Translations under genes and position numbers: made by a program
DNA from: Echinometra lucunter
Lineage: Eukaryota; Echinodermata; Echinoidea; Camarodonta; Echinometridae
Length of the DNA stretch: 64,000 bases
Assembly (NCBI GenBank): GCA_029962745.1
Contig: CM057158.1
Location: forward strand, 13,238,776 to 13,302,775
Direction of reading: 5' to 3'
Notes under the pieces: generated by a model
The model's database searches: none
What the model was told of the DNA's origin: nothing
The model's input: the letters and a program-made list of their open reading frames with translations, nothing else
In this document: one piece after another, positions 24,101 through 36,803 of the stretch
Position numbering within the stretch: the stretch's first letter is position 1
Layout of the letters: the number at the start of each line of letters is the position of its first letter

Positions 24101-27100
24101 AATATGAAACACAATTGCACTTCGGACGTTTTAGTTTTTCTTCTTTTAAAATCACTATTTCTAGTAGGTTCTCAAACTTATTTTAAATCTTAGAATGACT
24201 TTAAATGTCTTCCAAAAATTTCTCCTAGCCTCCTTGCTTAACAACACAAAAAGTGGGAAATTGTGGGTTCATCAACTCTCTTAAAAGTTCAGCACAGAGG
24301 ACTATCAAAGTACTTCTATAACTCTTTTGTGAAACATAATTTGCATATAGTGCATTTGATAGTTTGGACAGTAGAAGTAACGGCAATATCATTTGCATGT
24401 CTTGCAAAAGCATATAGATTGCACAGACTCAAAGATAAACATTTCGATTTGTAATTGATTTTTTTAATAAAGAAAAAAAACCCTCACAAGAGCATTAAGT
24501 TCCACCAGACTGACGCAGTTCAAAATGATTTCAAAGTTCAGCAATCATTATGCAAAAGATTTGAGGTGTAACAGAAGAAAAGAGGAAGCTCGATGACATT
24601 TGCATACAAAAAAGTCAAACTTAAAAGTTGGATATATGTACTTTCAAACAGACCTGTGAGCCCCAGATTTTGAGCACAACTTCATTGAACCAAATACGAA
24701 TGAATTTGGGAATGCCATTGCTATTGGGGAACACAAACTTTCCTCATTTTTAGAAGAATACCCTAAATCTATATGATCTTATTTTTTCCCTTTTCTTTTC
24801 TTTTTTTGTTTGATGGCATAACACGACGGCTTCGTTTCACAAAATTTCTCCTCTTCTGATTATTTGAATTAACACGTGCGTATCGAGCTCTTAATTTTGT
24901 ACAAACTAAACCTTGATTTGTTTAATGAAGGTAAATTTGATAAGTTTAAATGAATAAACTTTTGCGGATTGTAATCCATTCTGCAATTCATGTTTTGTTT
25001 GAAATATGATTCATTTTATCAACATTGAAATGGACTAGTTTGTTGTTCTGATTATGACGCCATTGTTATTGAAATAAATCTGTAAACTATAGCAACCATT
25101 TGGGGAATCGAACGCCCTCCAAGTTAATCTAAAATGATTTGGCAAAAAGTTTTGTATTTTTTTCACTTATCATTGAGTTTATGTGATGATATATCGACTG
25201 GAATATGAATCAAAAGTTTTTGCCTCGTCGTCATTGTCACAGCATGGTACGTTTTTTGGTTGCTTTTGTAGACGAATAACATACGGTAATTCGCCCTTCC
25301 GATACGATTTAGAAAAATGCGGTAGAGACCACAAAATATATAGGCTCATCCAAAATCTGACTAGTTTGCTTTGCATTGGTTCATTTGTACCGATTTGCCC
25401 ACAACCTTCATCAAAGCTTACTTTTTTATACAAAGTATTAACTACACTGAGCGCCTAATCCAAAATGTATTATCATTCACCCGAAATTTTGACATCTATA
25501 ATGAATACTGCTTGTTGTAGCTAATCTATGTTTTGGTAGAAAATGCTAATCAAATCATAATTTTCAACATAAAGGGAATGTGCTGAAATTATCTTTAACT
25601 TGTGTTGATAAGCTTGCTTCGTATAAGGAACCGTTTGATATTTAATTTAATTTATTTTCAACACATGGGCTGGATTGCCCTCCTCATATGCCTCAGCCGA
25701 AGGCTGTTCTTCTGCAGTTCTGAGGGGTCCACAATCATTATTGCTTGTTTACTTCACGACTAAATAGTGATATATCAACAGTGACATAAGTCTTTCCTAA
25801 AATGATTCAATCCTACGGGGAAAATGCGTGCTTGATAATTTGAGGAATATTGCACTTTTATGGTGGCTTTATACGACAGTCGAGAATAAGCGTTTTGTGA
25901 CAATAATCATTGTATTGTTTTGTATTGCATTTATTTAATCACGATAAAAGCCTGCCATCAGCTAGAAGCTGCTTTTCAGCAAGGCCGTAAACAAAATTCA
26001 TACATAATGATACATGAAATACGCTGTACAAAATAAATATGCAAAAGAAAGTAACACAAGATATTATTGGAGTTAGAATGAAACAAATATTAAAAACAAA
26101 AACAAAAGAAAAAAGGACAGTAAGTAAAGATATCTAATGAAAAGTAATACAAGAAAATAATATCGATGTGTTTTAACTAACGATTTACTTGAAAACCAAA
26201 GAAAAAGAATAGGTGTGAGTTTTAAGGGGACAGAAATGGTACAAATGCTGCCAGGCTTTCTCTTATTGGATGTTTGCCGGGAGGTCACTGAAAAAAAGCA
26301 TTGAAAATACAGGACACCTTGAAACAATCAGGCCTACACATTTCAATGCTTAATCATTATAAAATGTGCCTTTTGTTTTATAAAGTCTATCACTGAAATT
26401 ATCTGATTTATCATAAACTTATATATTGGCAGGCCACTCTGGTTAGATTAAAATGAATGAATAATAGGGCTGATACGTCTTGTTGTGAATCTGAGTGATA
26501 ATTGAGAAGTTTTGGTAAGCCTACCTGGGCTATACCTATAATTCAATTTAAAACAAGCTTTCTAAATGTTAGAGTACAAACTGGGATATCGGCCTGAAAA
26601 TATTGTCAAACTTCTCAGGCTCCCAATGTTTGTCCAAATTGGACCACCTTTTCTAATTACGTGTCACGGACAATAAATCTACGCGGGAAGTGATCTTGAC
26701 CCGCTTACAATGACCCATAAACATGGTCACTTAAAAACACCAGCGGTCATTCTGGCCATATTCAAGCCACAAAGACCATGTTCTTGTCGGTTGTATCTGG
26801 AGGTTTTGAACCATCTTGTAAAGCCTGTATAGGCAGATGAGTTTGATAAGCTGGGGAAATACGGCAACGATGTTCACGCCAGTATTGCGACGCCATATTG
26901 TTTGATGTTCACGTAGGTAGTACATGTATTATGAGAGGCCGACGGAACATTATATGAGGGGATTTGTGAATCCTGATTTGTCAATTACATGTATAAATGT
27001 TGGAGCAAATCGTGAACTTCATTCCTCCATCTCACCAACGCAAATATGGTTCATGTTATGACATGCTCGTTCGTGTATTTTTTTCACCTCAGCCAGACAA

Positions 27101-30100
27101 CAAAGTTGGCATGATAAATGTAAGGTTGTTATCGATGCAAAACAGGGTATTACGAACATTATTACGGGTACTCATAAAACAGTAATTACTGGTAAAAACA
27201 ATTCTAGCGTTTATATGGAATACTGCTTTAGTTTAAAAAATAATTCCAATTCCCATCAATCAAGGGGATGGAAAACGTAGGTGTATGGAAAGCCTTTACA
27301 CAACCCATCAATGTAGATCCTTTAATGGCGATAGTAGAATCTACTGGATACTAAATAATCAATCATAATTTTCTAACAAAATTTTCAGTTCCTCTTTTTA
27401 GAAAGACGGAAGATTGTAGACTCAAGAAACAATTGAAAGGAAACATCGTAATATATTTTTATGTTATTGAATATTTTCCTTTGAAAGAAAAGGTTAACGT
27501 GTAGCCGTAGGGGTAATTCCTGTAGATAGCGCTTGAACGGGCTTGGTGCTTTGAAAAGCGCAACAATAGCCTAAAACTCGAGGGCGGAAATGCATTTGGG
27601 TGATTTTCATGGAGGGGTAGTTTTTCTGAAAGTGATCATGTTAATAATGGCTGTCAATGAGGCGGGCCATTAATCATTTTGGTGAGGTATTGTTGAAACT
27701 CTATGATGGTGTGTGTCGATGAACTCTCCTACACTTCAGCTCACTATAGCACGTCTTGAATATAATTATCCTATTTGAGGCCACTCATTCTACCCTTTAA
27801 AAAAAATTGTTCTCTCTCCTTATCCCCCATCCCCATTCGAATTTTCAAACTGTCTCAATTGTCTAATTCTTGCCTGTTCTTTGTTGTAATTTGATTTGCC
27901 CCATCAAAAATTCAACACCGGAAAATCATTTTCATGTGTTTGCCATTCATAGGTTGAACGATGATTCCCAATACGGTTTCAGTCATGAACCCAAATGCTG
28001 ACTTGACAACAACCCGGCAAGGCATTCCTTATATAGTACAGGGCGTCACATTGCAACTATTTTCTTTGAAAGTGTTAATGGTCGTGACTACGAGAAGTTA
28101 CACATTTTCTAACCCCCATAATAATGTATGTTCAGAAGAATTGCTTTTTACATAACTTTGACTATGGGGTAAGAAAATGTGTAACTTCCAAGAAAATTGA
28201 GAAAATGTGAAATTTCATGTACAAAGTGAATGGAGACCTGCTCGCATATGATGTCATCAGTGTTGCCTATTTGCAGAGCCAAGAGTAATTTACTAGAAAA
28301 TGTAAATGAGTGTAATTTTCTTATTCTTTGACCGATTTTGCTCATTTCTTTTTTTAAATGCTGTTCAAATCTATCTCCTTTTATTGAAACAGTGAAACTT
28401 CTAGGGTGGACTTTCCCTTTAACGTTAAGGGAAGTTCTCTATAATGCAGTGGACCTTATTTCTCTTTATTAGCTTAAATGAAGATCCCTTCCGAATTATG
28501 CAGTTATTTCAGATTATACCCAAATATTTCAATAAAAGTTAGCATGTAAACATGAAAGGAGAAATTTGTCAATCTCATATCAATAATTGAGTTACAATGT
28601 TACATCCTAAACAGAGATCCTCTTCCCCTATGATTACCGGTTCCGTGAATTCCATAAGGAAATTGATAAACGCAGATTCATGTTAGATATATATTTTCCC
28701 CTCTTTGACACATGGGTTATTATTCCTGGCCTGTATTGGTCTTCGTGGAGTCGTACATCAGGCACACGCACGCTCTCCCTTTCTTTGCTGCTAAATTAAC
28801 CATCGTTCGTTTCGCCATGAAATCGTGTTTTTTTTTTCCTTCCATTTAATCGGCTGAGCCTGAGCGGAAGTTCGGCTTGTAATATCAATTGAAATAAATG
28901 GGTATTCATTTGCGATTGGATGCTGAATAGAGAGCTATTTGGACAATCGTATTATCCACTGTCGGGTGATGTAGCCGAGTCTGGCTGTCTTCTTGTTGTG
29001 AAGGCGATGTCGTGATTAGTTTATGGTAGGAGGGGAGATATCTACTTACCAGCGGACATTGACATCACTTCTAGCCGGAAGTCAAGCAGCGGGGATTCGT
29101 AGAAAGCCGTGTGGAATTGTCCGCTCTGTGATGACTGAGTGTGTCCTCTCCCACCCCCGCAAACTGGTAGTGGTACCATACCACCAGTGAACCTGGTACT
29201 GGTATACGATCATCCACCCCCACTTGAATGAAGGAGTCATGAATAAATGGATACCAGCATGGAGTGCTTTTAATAGAATTATTAACCTCATGCTTTCACA
29301 GAAATAAGAAATACGACCTTCTGTTTCTCGACATGCAGCCAATACAGTTTTCTTAAAAGACAGTGTTCACACAGCACGTACATGTAGGCAGCGTGTAGAG
29401 GCGTAGATTAAATGCTAATGTTGTGTTCAGTTCCATCCTAGTTTGATTGATGATATTCTATAAAGCTTTTTGTCAGGGAAGGATGTGAAATAGTATTTTT
29501 CATGGATTTAGTCTTGATCTGTTGGTGTTAGGTAACGGTAAATTTAGGTATTTAATTTTAGCCCATCAATGGATCTCTCCTTCTTTACTCACCATCTGAC
29601 CTTGCTACCTCGCTATCTTGTGGAAAGGCGATTGTAAAAAAAGTGTAGCTGTTAATGTTATTTATCCACTGACACATGTACAAAGAAACTCGCTCGACCA
29701 TTAGTATTAAGCCGTAATATACATCTACGACCAATGCGTCATATTTCTTGGAAACAATACACTGCCAAAGAACAAGAGAGGGCGTAATTCTCTTTCATCC
29801 CTCGCTTCTCAATCCCGAACAATGTACCGCAACTTGTAGGAAAGGTCATCTTTTAAAGTTTCAAATAACATTTTTTTTTTTTACAAAATCAAAAAGGAGA
29901 AAATATAATAGGAGTGGAAATTGATGACCACATTTTCGCAGATATTGTACGTGGCATCTTATCAGAGCCAAGAATAAATGAATACCACCAGAAAATAAAT
30001 CATTTTTTCTTGAACTTCACTCCCCCGTATCCTTCCCTGAACACTTCCAGTTTTATGTTTCCTGTTCGACAGTTTATAGAAAGTAACTCTGAACATTTCA

Positions 30101-33100
30101 TAAACATTTTATATATGATATGCTATTTTCTATGGAAATTCGAAACGCAAGCATGTTCATAAGGTGTTTTCTGACGAAATTTGAGACGAAAGCATTTTTA
30201 TAGAGTATTTTTCTCGAAATTTGAGACAAAAGCACTCCATCAAATCCAAGAAACAATGATAATAAAGCTCTCTATTCTCTCACCCAGGTGAGCCATTAAT
30301 CTCAATATATCATCGAAAGACACGCGTGCTCATGAATAATAATCAATATCTAGTATAACTCTATTCTAAGTAGTAATTACTATTGTGCTCCACCATATCC
30401 GTCAAATTACCACCAACACATGAAGACATAAAAAAATCATGAATAATTAATTTCATGGTCTGTTGGCAGTCGACGCCTCACGTGTGTGTGTGTATATGTA
30501 ATGCAATTTAGGTGAAAGCTATAAGATTCAGTTCTAAATCTGCTAGTAGTTGTTTTGTGAAAATTCATTGTTTTGTCGTAGGCTTAAATGCGATGAGATA
30601 TTCTTTATTTTTATTTCAAGGATGGGTAAGGGATAAATATCAGACTGTGACAAAAAAGTCATCCTGATATCTTAACTTCGATTGAAGTATCAAAGGCTAC
30701 ATTTTAGATATTAAGCACTCTTCGAAAAATGTGCCAGCTAGAATTTTTTTTTTTGGTTCCGTATTTAAAATCTCCAGGAAAAGGGGTTCTATAAAGGGTT
30801 CTTTCTAATTTCAAGAACCCCCAAAGGTTCCTTATACACACTAAGGAAAAAAAAAAAGTTCAACTTTGCACCCTAACGCAACACTGGCAGCACCTTTTTG
30901 TGTGCAATCTTGCACCCTAAATGAAAATGGTGCAAAGATGCGCCATTTGTACTTGTTTACACCCGGAACTTTGCACCTTTAAGGGTGCAGAAATTTTTGC
31001 ATTTAAAAGGTTGCAAATTTGCACCTTCCCTAAAGGGTATAACTCTGCAGTCTTAAGGGTGCAAAATGTAGCTCACTGCACCTTTAAAGGTGCAAAATGC
31101 TTCTTAGGGTGCAAAGTTGTACCCATAAAGTAGCTCCCAGTTTTGTATTTGAAGGGTGCAAACTTGAACCTTTTTTTCTTAGTGTGTCTAACCAGTAATG
31201 GTTCTAAAGACCCCTTCAGAACCCTTTAGAGAACCTTTATAGGCTATTAATGGTTCTTTGAAGAACCTAAAGATTACAAATGCGGGACAAGAAAGGTTCT
31301 AATCAGCACCATTTTTTTTTCTAAGAGTGAAGTACATGTATAAACGAAACGATGTGGGGGAAAATTGGGTGCATTCATTTCGGAAAGCTAATTTCGGTTA
31401 AAGAAAATCAAGATGTTTCGTAACAGTTAAAAGTACAATTTGTTCTCTATAAATATGTTCAAACAGTCTTATGGATATGTCTCATATAATTATATTACTG
31501 GCTCAAAAGGGCTCTTCTTCCCTCTCTCCTTTGTGAATTTTGTTTGACAGGTTTGAATTCTAATTTTATTTGAAATTGAAAATTTCTGTTTGGGTATGAT
31601 GAATAAAGTGAGATTCACAACGGAATAGGCTTTACAATAACTGGCAAGATGTGTATTTTTACACAATATATTTTCTTTTAATGAATACATAAGGTTCATA
31701 AGGTTCATTTATTGTCCATGAAATAAAATTTTTTTTTTTTGCATTTACATGGTATAGTTTCACACATAACATGAATACATTTGTACAAAAGAAATAAATT
31801 AAAAGCACTTACTGCTGCAACAACAACAACAACAAAACAATTTTGATGTAATACGCTGTTCTTGTCAATGTGATTGTTTATTATGCATGGTGAAAAATAA
31901 ACAAACAAACAAACAAACAAGCAAAAATAAACAAGCAAATAAAACATACATGTCTTGCACCAGTCATAACTGCATTTTAAAACAGAAATGAAGAGAAAGA
32001 GAATTGATATGTGCAAAAAAGGTACATGTTTTCGTTTTTATCAATATTATTACTCCCTCCAGAAATAATGATAATAATAATAAACGTCTGTTTTATCCTC
32101 CGAAACTCCCTCTTTTCAGTATCTAACTTAGCGAAACAATTACCCACTCAGATGTATGATTTGATAACTACATCTACATAGAGATAAGCAGGATTGTTCA
32201 AAAGCCTGGTCGACAGGGCGTGAGCAACGGCTTTGCATGAAGCAGCAGCAGCAGCAGCATCGGTCACGATGGCTACCATGTTGGCCTGCTGCGGAACCAA
32301 CCCCAGTAGTCATGCCGAGATTTGCTCGAGCAACACCTGACCGAATGTTCTATCAAATTGCAATTTCGAGCCATTTTGCTGCCGTCTGCTATATTCTTCT
32401 CCGTATCAAAAATTTGGAGGTGTATAGTGTTTTATTTACCAAAGATGAATAACAAAAGAGAAATGGCGATAGATTTGAATGAAATCCAGTTTGAATACAG
32501 TACTTCAAGGTTATGCAGTTGTTTGATAACATGCATGATCACTTCTATAAACACTGCAGTGAGGTAATTGTATATCACACAGTGTCAATACACCCCTCCT
32601 CTTTTGTTGTTGTTGAAAAAAGACATATTGAATGAGTGCATCAGCTATCATGTGTGAGAGATATTTCTACAATTATTTCCAACTACACCGGATACAGTTA
32701 TAACTTAGCGTGTGTAAAGCAAAGCTCGGCAGAAAAATCATAACACGAAGGTCAAGCATGTTTTTTACATTAAGTCAATACTTCTCCATTTTACGTAGCC
32801 TTGTTTAGTAGATTCATAATGAGTTAACCTTCAGCATTTTATGTGGGAGGATATTAATTAATAATGATAATAATTAGATTATTTATATAGCGCAGTGACT
32901 ATATAAATATACTCTTATATCCACATCAAATTCATCCCTGAACAGATGAGTAGAAGTGTGGGAATGATTGCTTTAACTACATACATTATGATTGCATGTT
33001 TGTACTTGTTGAGAGAGGCGAATTCGACGTGCCTAGAAGCCCCCTTTTCCTTTACGAAAATTGCAATCTAAAGAATTTTTCTCCGTGGAAAAAAGAAATT

Positions 33101-34766
33101 AAGTGTGATGAAATTATCAATGGGAAATTGTATTCATCTCGACTCATACCACAAGATAACTGATGTATATATCTAAAACTTGGATGTGCCTAGGACTCAA
33201 GAGTATACGGTCACTAATAGTAGTAACTGAGTTGGTAATGTGTACTTAAAGCACGCCTTCGATCATGCCGATTAAAGCTTCAAGTCATTTCATCCACTGA
33301 GTTGATCCGTACTTTATCACTTTGTCAAAATGATTGAATTACAGTTTGTATGATATGTGTAATAGAAATATTGATGTCTTTCGTTATTGACAATGTCTTA
33401 AATGAAATTCAGTTTTTAACGATATGCACTTACTAAGGCATCGTTATCCATTCCAACGATACGCAGACATCGTATACTAGTGATCTGTAATTTTACGCGT
33501 AATAACGTTTTGAAATATTTTTGGTTGCACAATAGTTCTAAAAAGTTCAATCAGATATCCCAGTAATTCAGTAATTGTAGACATTTAAACAGTACTGAAC
33601 CCCAGATTTTCTATTTCATTCGCATGTTGATGGTCATAGTTTCGCATTTGTCTTCATCTTGAAGAAGAGGGAGGACCCCCAAAAATTTGATAGAATTTCA
33701 TCGTTGGCAAAATAAAGATGCATTACCACTTTGCTTTTCGTTTCGTGTCCTTATCGTCTCTCTCTCTCTCTCTCTATATTATATTGTTTAATGATGTGAA
33801 TCAAATTTGTATTTTTCTGCAGGTCTGCCTAAAGTCACAGTTCATCTTGAACGGAGTGTGTGTAATATGGAAGGGTTACATTGATCTGAACAGGCTAGAT
33901 GGAGTTGGTCATGTCGAATTTGATTCTCAAAGAGCCAAGGTATTTAAGCATATGACACATATATCATACAGCCTCAGTGCATTTAGATAAGCTCCTCAAT
34001 GTTTGAACTGTAAGCAATACGCATTTTGCCCTCCCTTCCATCTTTCAAAATGGAAGTAAAAAGATTTCGGGCAGTGCACATGCGAAATGACATCACTTTT
34101 GTCGGGTGCTCCATAAGTCATGTAAGCTGAAGATCGAAATGGGAATTCTCCCATGTAGTTTTGCTACAGGATATAATTTTAATGAAGGCACACTTACGAA
34201 GATGCAAATTCATACTGACTGCCAGGAAGATAGTGGAAGGTTACGATGAGGAGAATTATCATGTTAACTTTCAAATAATCTTTAATGTTATTTCAATGAT
34301 TCATCGGAGAATGATATTTAAAGGTGTTGATTAGTGCGTGAATTCTATTCTAAATAAAGCATTATTTTTATTTGAAGTTCTTTATTGCACTTACAGAGAC
34401 TTTCAAAACAAAAGATTATGAACATGACACTGGATTGGATGAATGGATAGCCTATGACGAACCTTACGTAATGAGATTAAATTGAGTATGATATTTAGCA
34501 TTTCATTACATCATACGAGTTCTGTGAGGATAAAATAATTTAGGAGTATCATCGTCATTGCAGTTATTCATTCTGATGAGATAAGCCTTGTGACCTTTGG
34601 GAAATGACAGTTTCTGGTTAACCGACCTTCATGTTTTTCTGCTCAAAAACAGGAAGAAGATGAACTATACCGAGCCACAATGGAACAGCAAAACAGGAGA
34701 CTTCGAGAGTTTGAGGAGAGAACGATGTTACATCGAAAAGAGTTTGAACAACAAGTTGGAAGAGAG
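18076..34766 (+). CDS. CBFB: Core binding factor beta subunit (CBF-beta), five recognised exons, 3' end open
   Basis: CBF-beta is the non-DNA-binding partner that heterodimerises with the Runt domain of Runx factors, raising their DNA affinity and stability. Joined in phase 0, the exons 18076-18153, 20521-20607, 23050-23166, 33823-33939 and 34653-34766 give 171 codons (26+29+39+39+38). The start MPRVVPDQRSKFEN, the FVATGTNL block, the ILNGVCVIWKG block and an acidic/basic helical tail match the family along its length. Residues at human positions known as Runt contacts (G61, N63, Q67, L103, N104) are all present. All four internal introns have GT-AG ends. The first 133 codons split exactly as in human CBFB; exon 5 is longer (38 codons against 32). 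The last exon is not certain. Identity is very secure; the exact C-terminus is not. Confidence 0.96.
20521..20607 (+). CDS. CBFB: CBFB exon 2 (29 codons)
   Basis: Acceptor tttcttccag precedes ATT CGC TAT ACG GGA; donor gtcagt follows TTG. It encodes IRYTGYRDRAQEERQ and onward to an R-E-G-H segment, matching the human IKYTGFRDR region residue for residue in length. Phase 0 at both ends. A 2,442-bp intron follows. Confidence 0.95.
20628..20894. repeat. Imperfect direct repeat in CBFB intron 2
   Basis: TTTTGCCAGATATTT followed by an AATAAAGGATGC block occurs at about 20636-20690 and again at about 20812-20868, an offset near 177 bp. It begins just after the exon 2 donor. Confidence 0.7.
23050..23166 (+). 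CDS. CBFB: CBFB exon 3 (39 codons)
   Basis: Acceptor ctttctcatttcag, donor gtgagt. It encodes SFVATGTNLHLQFYPNSW and ends EYVDFDKEIGK. The block carries the G61, N63, L64 and Q67 equivalents on the Runt-binding face. Phase 0 on both sides. The following intron is 10,656 bp, by far the longest in the gene, and holds several inserted elements. Confidence 0.96.
23411..23720. repeat. Imperfect direct repeat in CBFB intron 3
   Basis: Sequence around TTTGGATTCTGTTGGGAT (about 23422) recurs as TTTGGGATTCTGTTGAGAT (about 23597), with shared downstream words. It underlies a 161-codon minus-strand open frame (23416-23901) that is Phe/Tyr/Ile-rich and has no recognisable domain. Confidence 0.5.
25639..25740 (-). 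mobile_element. LINE-like 3' tail, antisense
   Basis: On the minus strand a GCCTTCGGCTGAGGCATATG segment precedes AAATAAATTAAATTAAATA, the layout of a CR1/L2-type 3' end. No coding part remains. Confidence 0.35.
25908..26060 (-). mobile_element. LINE-like 3' tail, antisense
   Basis: On the minus strand, GCTGATGGCAGGCTTTTATC is followed by GTGATTAAATAAATGCAATA and an ACAAA tail, resembling a CR1/Rex-type 3' end. No RT sequence was found next to it. Confidence 0.4.
28094..28188 (+). repeat. Intronic stem-loop in CBFB intron 3
   Basis: GAAGTTACACATTTTCTAAC (from 28094) pairs with GTAAGAAAATGTGTAACTTC (ending about 28187); arms are 26-27 nt with a mismatch and a small bulge, the loop about 42 nt. 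It could be a small MITE or a hairpin precursor; the sequence alone does not say. Confidence 0.8.
30135..30240. repeat. Three tandem units of about 40 bp in CBFB intron 3
   Basis: GAAATTYGARACGMAAGCA recurs at 30135, 30176 and 30216 with a TATAnnGTnTTTTCT spacer. The third unit is cut short. Confidence 0.8.
30716..31332. mobile_element. MITE-like element with AGAACC repeats, host of a nested insertion
   Basis: The left end CACTCTTCGAAAAATGTGCC and reversed right end CACTCTTAGAAAAAAAAATG form terminal inverted repeats. The interior is rich in GGTTCT/AGAACC words. Flanking AAG trinucleotides (30713-30715 and 31330-31332) may be a 3-bp target duplication. The element is split by the GGTGCA-rich element at 30836-31187. 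Lies in CBFB intron 3. Confidence 0.7.
30836..31187. mobile_element. GGTGCA-rich MITE-like element, copy 2, nested
   Basis: It has exact 10-bp ends ACACACTAAG and CTTAGTGTGT, extended by A and T runs. The interior carries many GGTGCA/TGCACC words and aligns with 9195-9499. It sits inside the AGAACC-rich element, so it inserted later. Confidence 0.8.
31700..32080. other. CBFB intron 3: simple-sequence and LINE-tail-like DNA
   Basis: Contains AAGGTTCATAAGGTTCAT, an AACAAC run, an AAAC(AAAC)n run near 31900 and an AATAAT run. Nothing codes. Confidence 0.5.
32855..32910. repeat. ATTTATATAGCGC-type repeat fragment
   Basis: AATGATAATAATTAGATTAT then TTATATAGCGCAGTGACTAT, a motif often seen at the ends of interspersed repeats in marine invertebrates. 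Full element not resolved. Confidence 0.35.
33823..33939 (+). CDS. CBFB: CBFB exon 4 (39 codons)
   Basis: Acceptor atttttctgcag, donor gtattt. It encodes VCLKSQFILNGVCVIWKG followed by a YIDLNRLDGVG segment and FDSQRAK. The ILNG motif carries the L103 and N104 equivalents, both Runt contacts. The second residue is Cys where human has Tyr. The 713-bp intron that follows is the shortest of the four mapped. The exon end equals codon 133, the same junction as human CBFB nt 399. Confidence 0.96.
34653..34766 (+). CDS. CBFB: CBFB exon 5 (38 codons), C-terminal helix
   Basis: Acceptor gctcaaaaacag. It encodes a highly charged Glu/Arg/Gln-rich helix (EEDELYRATMEQQNRRLREF and onward to VGRE), matching the human segment that begins QEDALAQQAFEEARRR. 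It ends at GAG followed by gtgagc, a good donor. If that donor were not used, translation would stop after three more codons (V-S-T-stop, TGA at 34776-34778), so exon 5 could itself be terminal in a read-through isoform. Confidence 0.9.
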
Positions 34767-35005
34767 GTGAGCACGTGAACTTGTCCCCAGAATATGACTT
34801 AATGCCATAGAATGTTCCTTATGATTGTGTCGGTCGGACCTGTCATGGGATTCCAACATGGACATAAAAAGCGTGAGATGGGGGGTGTTGCCCCGTGATT
34901 GCGCTATTGAAATATTTGCTCGACTGCTACGAAGTGTCTTCTGAAATCTTTGTATTTTTGATAAGTTTCTCGTCCAGATATGTGATTTTATTTCATTGTT
35001 TTCAG

Positions 35006-35143
35006 GAGAGTGCCAGGGGGAATTGGAGTGTTGGATATGTCTTTTTTTTCTTTTTAAAACTGAAAGAACTATTTTTGTCAGTGTATTTATGTATATTTAT
35101 AGATAAAACATCTTTGTATTGTCTTGATGGTTCATGTACATAA
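35006..35143 (+). CDS. Candidate terminal exon of CBFB
   Basis: A strong acceptor (tttcattgttttcag) ends at 35005, only 239 bp after the exon 5 donor. In the required phase 0 it opens as ESARGNWSVGYV, then a Phe/Leu-rich stretch, and stops at TAA 35141-35143 (45 codons). The hydrophobic tail looks nothing like the Gly/Asp/Pro-rich human C-terminus and the DNA is T-rich, so this may instead be 3' UTR or intron. Another phase-0 candidate is 42649-42738 (29 codons then TAG). Neither has homology I can recognise. Confidence 0.25.
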   Translation, partial: ESARGNWSVGYVFFFFLKLKELFLSVYLCIFIDKTSLYCLDGSCT

Positions 35144-36803
35144 AGGGATAATTTATTTAAGTTACGAAATGATGTATGATACATTGTGAAGTAAACTCTC
35201 ATTTTTTTAAAAGTAGGAATTAGAATTAGATTAGAAAGTATAATTTTTTCCGTAGTGGAACCAACAACTAAGTGGCGATATTACAGAATTTGTTGAAACC
35301 TAGAACTAGACATTTTTGGCAATACGTAGAACATCTTTTTTTTGCATGCTTTATTGAGTGGGAATAGGATGTAATTCGAATGGATTTCGAATGAATTCGA
35401 TTAATTCTTTTGAGGATTACCTAATAGTATGATTATTTCAGATTATGTACGTTTTGATATTGTTGAAAACATTGATGAAGAAAAGGGAAACGAGTCTTTT
35501 TTTTCTTTTGATACTTCATCATATCATCAATTTCTTCTGGAAGAAATTTCAACATTATTTTTAAAGGTTGTACTGACTACAATGAATGTATATATTTCAG
35601 TCTTTAATTGTGTTCTTCTGTAAGCTTGTATGAATATGTATTTAATTGCTTGTATAATTATCTTACCAAGGAGTTGGACTTAGTGTGATATGAGAGAATA
35701 TGCTGATAACTTATTTTGGTATGCAAGAAATGCCAATTTTAAACTGATAGTGATTCCATATTTTAGCTATTTGTTTTTATTTTAAAAGATAAAATATCAT
35801 TCGTTCAGATTCCCTACATTGTGTGCATTACGTAGTTTCGAATAATTTTCCTTTTTTTCAAATTGAATTACAATCATTTTTTAAAACAGGTTTTCCTAAT
35901 TTGAAATATTTCCACTTTAACGCGCCTAACAGTGCTGTTTACGGCAACTCTAGATCCCCGATGTGTAACAGATTTTAAGTTCCATTCGAGTTTCGAAATG
36001 ATTATCCTCTAGAACTTAATTTATATTTTCATCCCCTCTGTATAATTATGTTCCCGGCTGGCTGGAATTCACGGACGCAGTGGCTATTTATGAAATGGCG
36101 CAAATGAACTTTGTTATAATTGATAATCGATTCGAAGATCTTCTTTTTTGATGTGATCTAACAGGAGATAAATAATTCAGATTATCTGAAATTGTTCCTG
36201 ATTTTTTCCCATACTCAAAGGCCATTTTTTTTTCATTGTCAGTTATTAGTCTTCCTATTTTTCGTGATGAAAGCGATGGATGTGTTAATAAATTATGTAC
36301 AAACAACATTTCTTTTAATAACGTGAAAATGTGTGTTATCTTTTTATTGGCGTCGTTTACAATTTTATGACTTCGGTTATATAGCACAGGTACCGGGAAA
36401 CATAGCAAAATGATATTTAATCACCAGCAATGAAGAATGTTTTTTAAGCGAAAAGAAAAGAAACACAATCTCTTATTGACCTTGATAAGCATTTGAACGG
36501 TAATATAAATTTACGATTCGTGTAAATATTGACGCGAGAATTTGAAAAGAAAACTTGTTTTTCAGACATATATTATACTCAAAGGTAATAGAAAAGAAGA
36601 GGGAATGAGAAAAAGCTCATTCTATATTTATGAAATCTCCAAATCGTTCAATTGCAACGCTAGAGAAGATTTAAAATAAAAAGTACATTTATTTTCAGTT
36701 GTTTTATCCCCAACATTCAGTATGAAATGACGAGGGTGTATCGATGAAAAAATAAGCTTCACAGCAATTCAAAAGATATAGTGCAGTTTGATTTTTCATA
36801 TAT

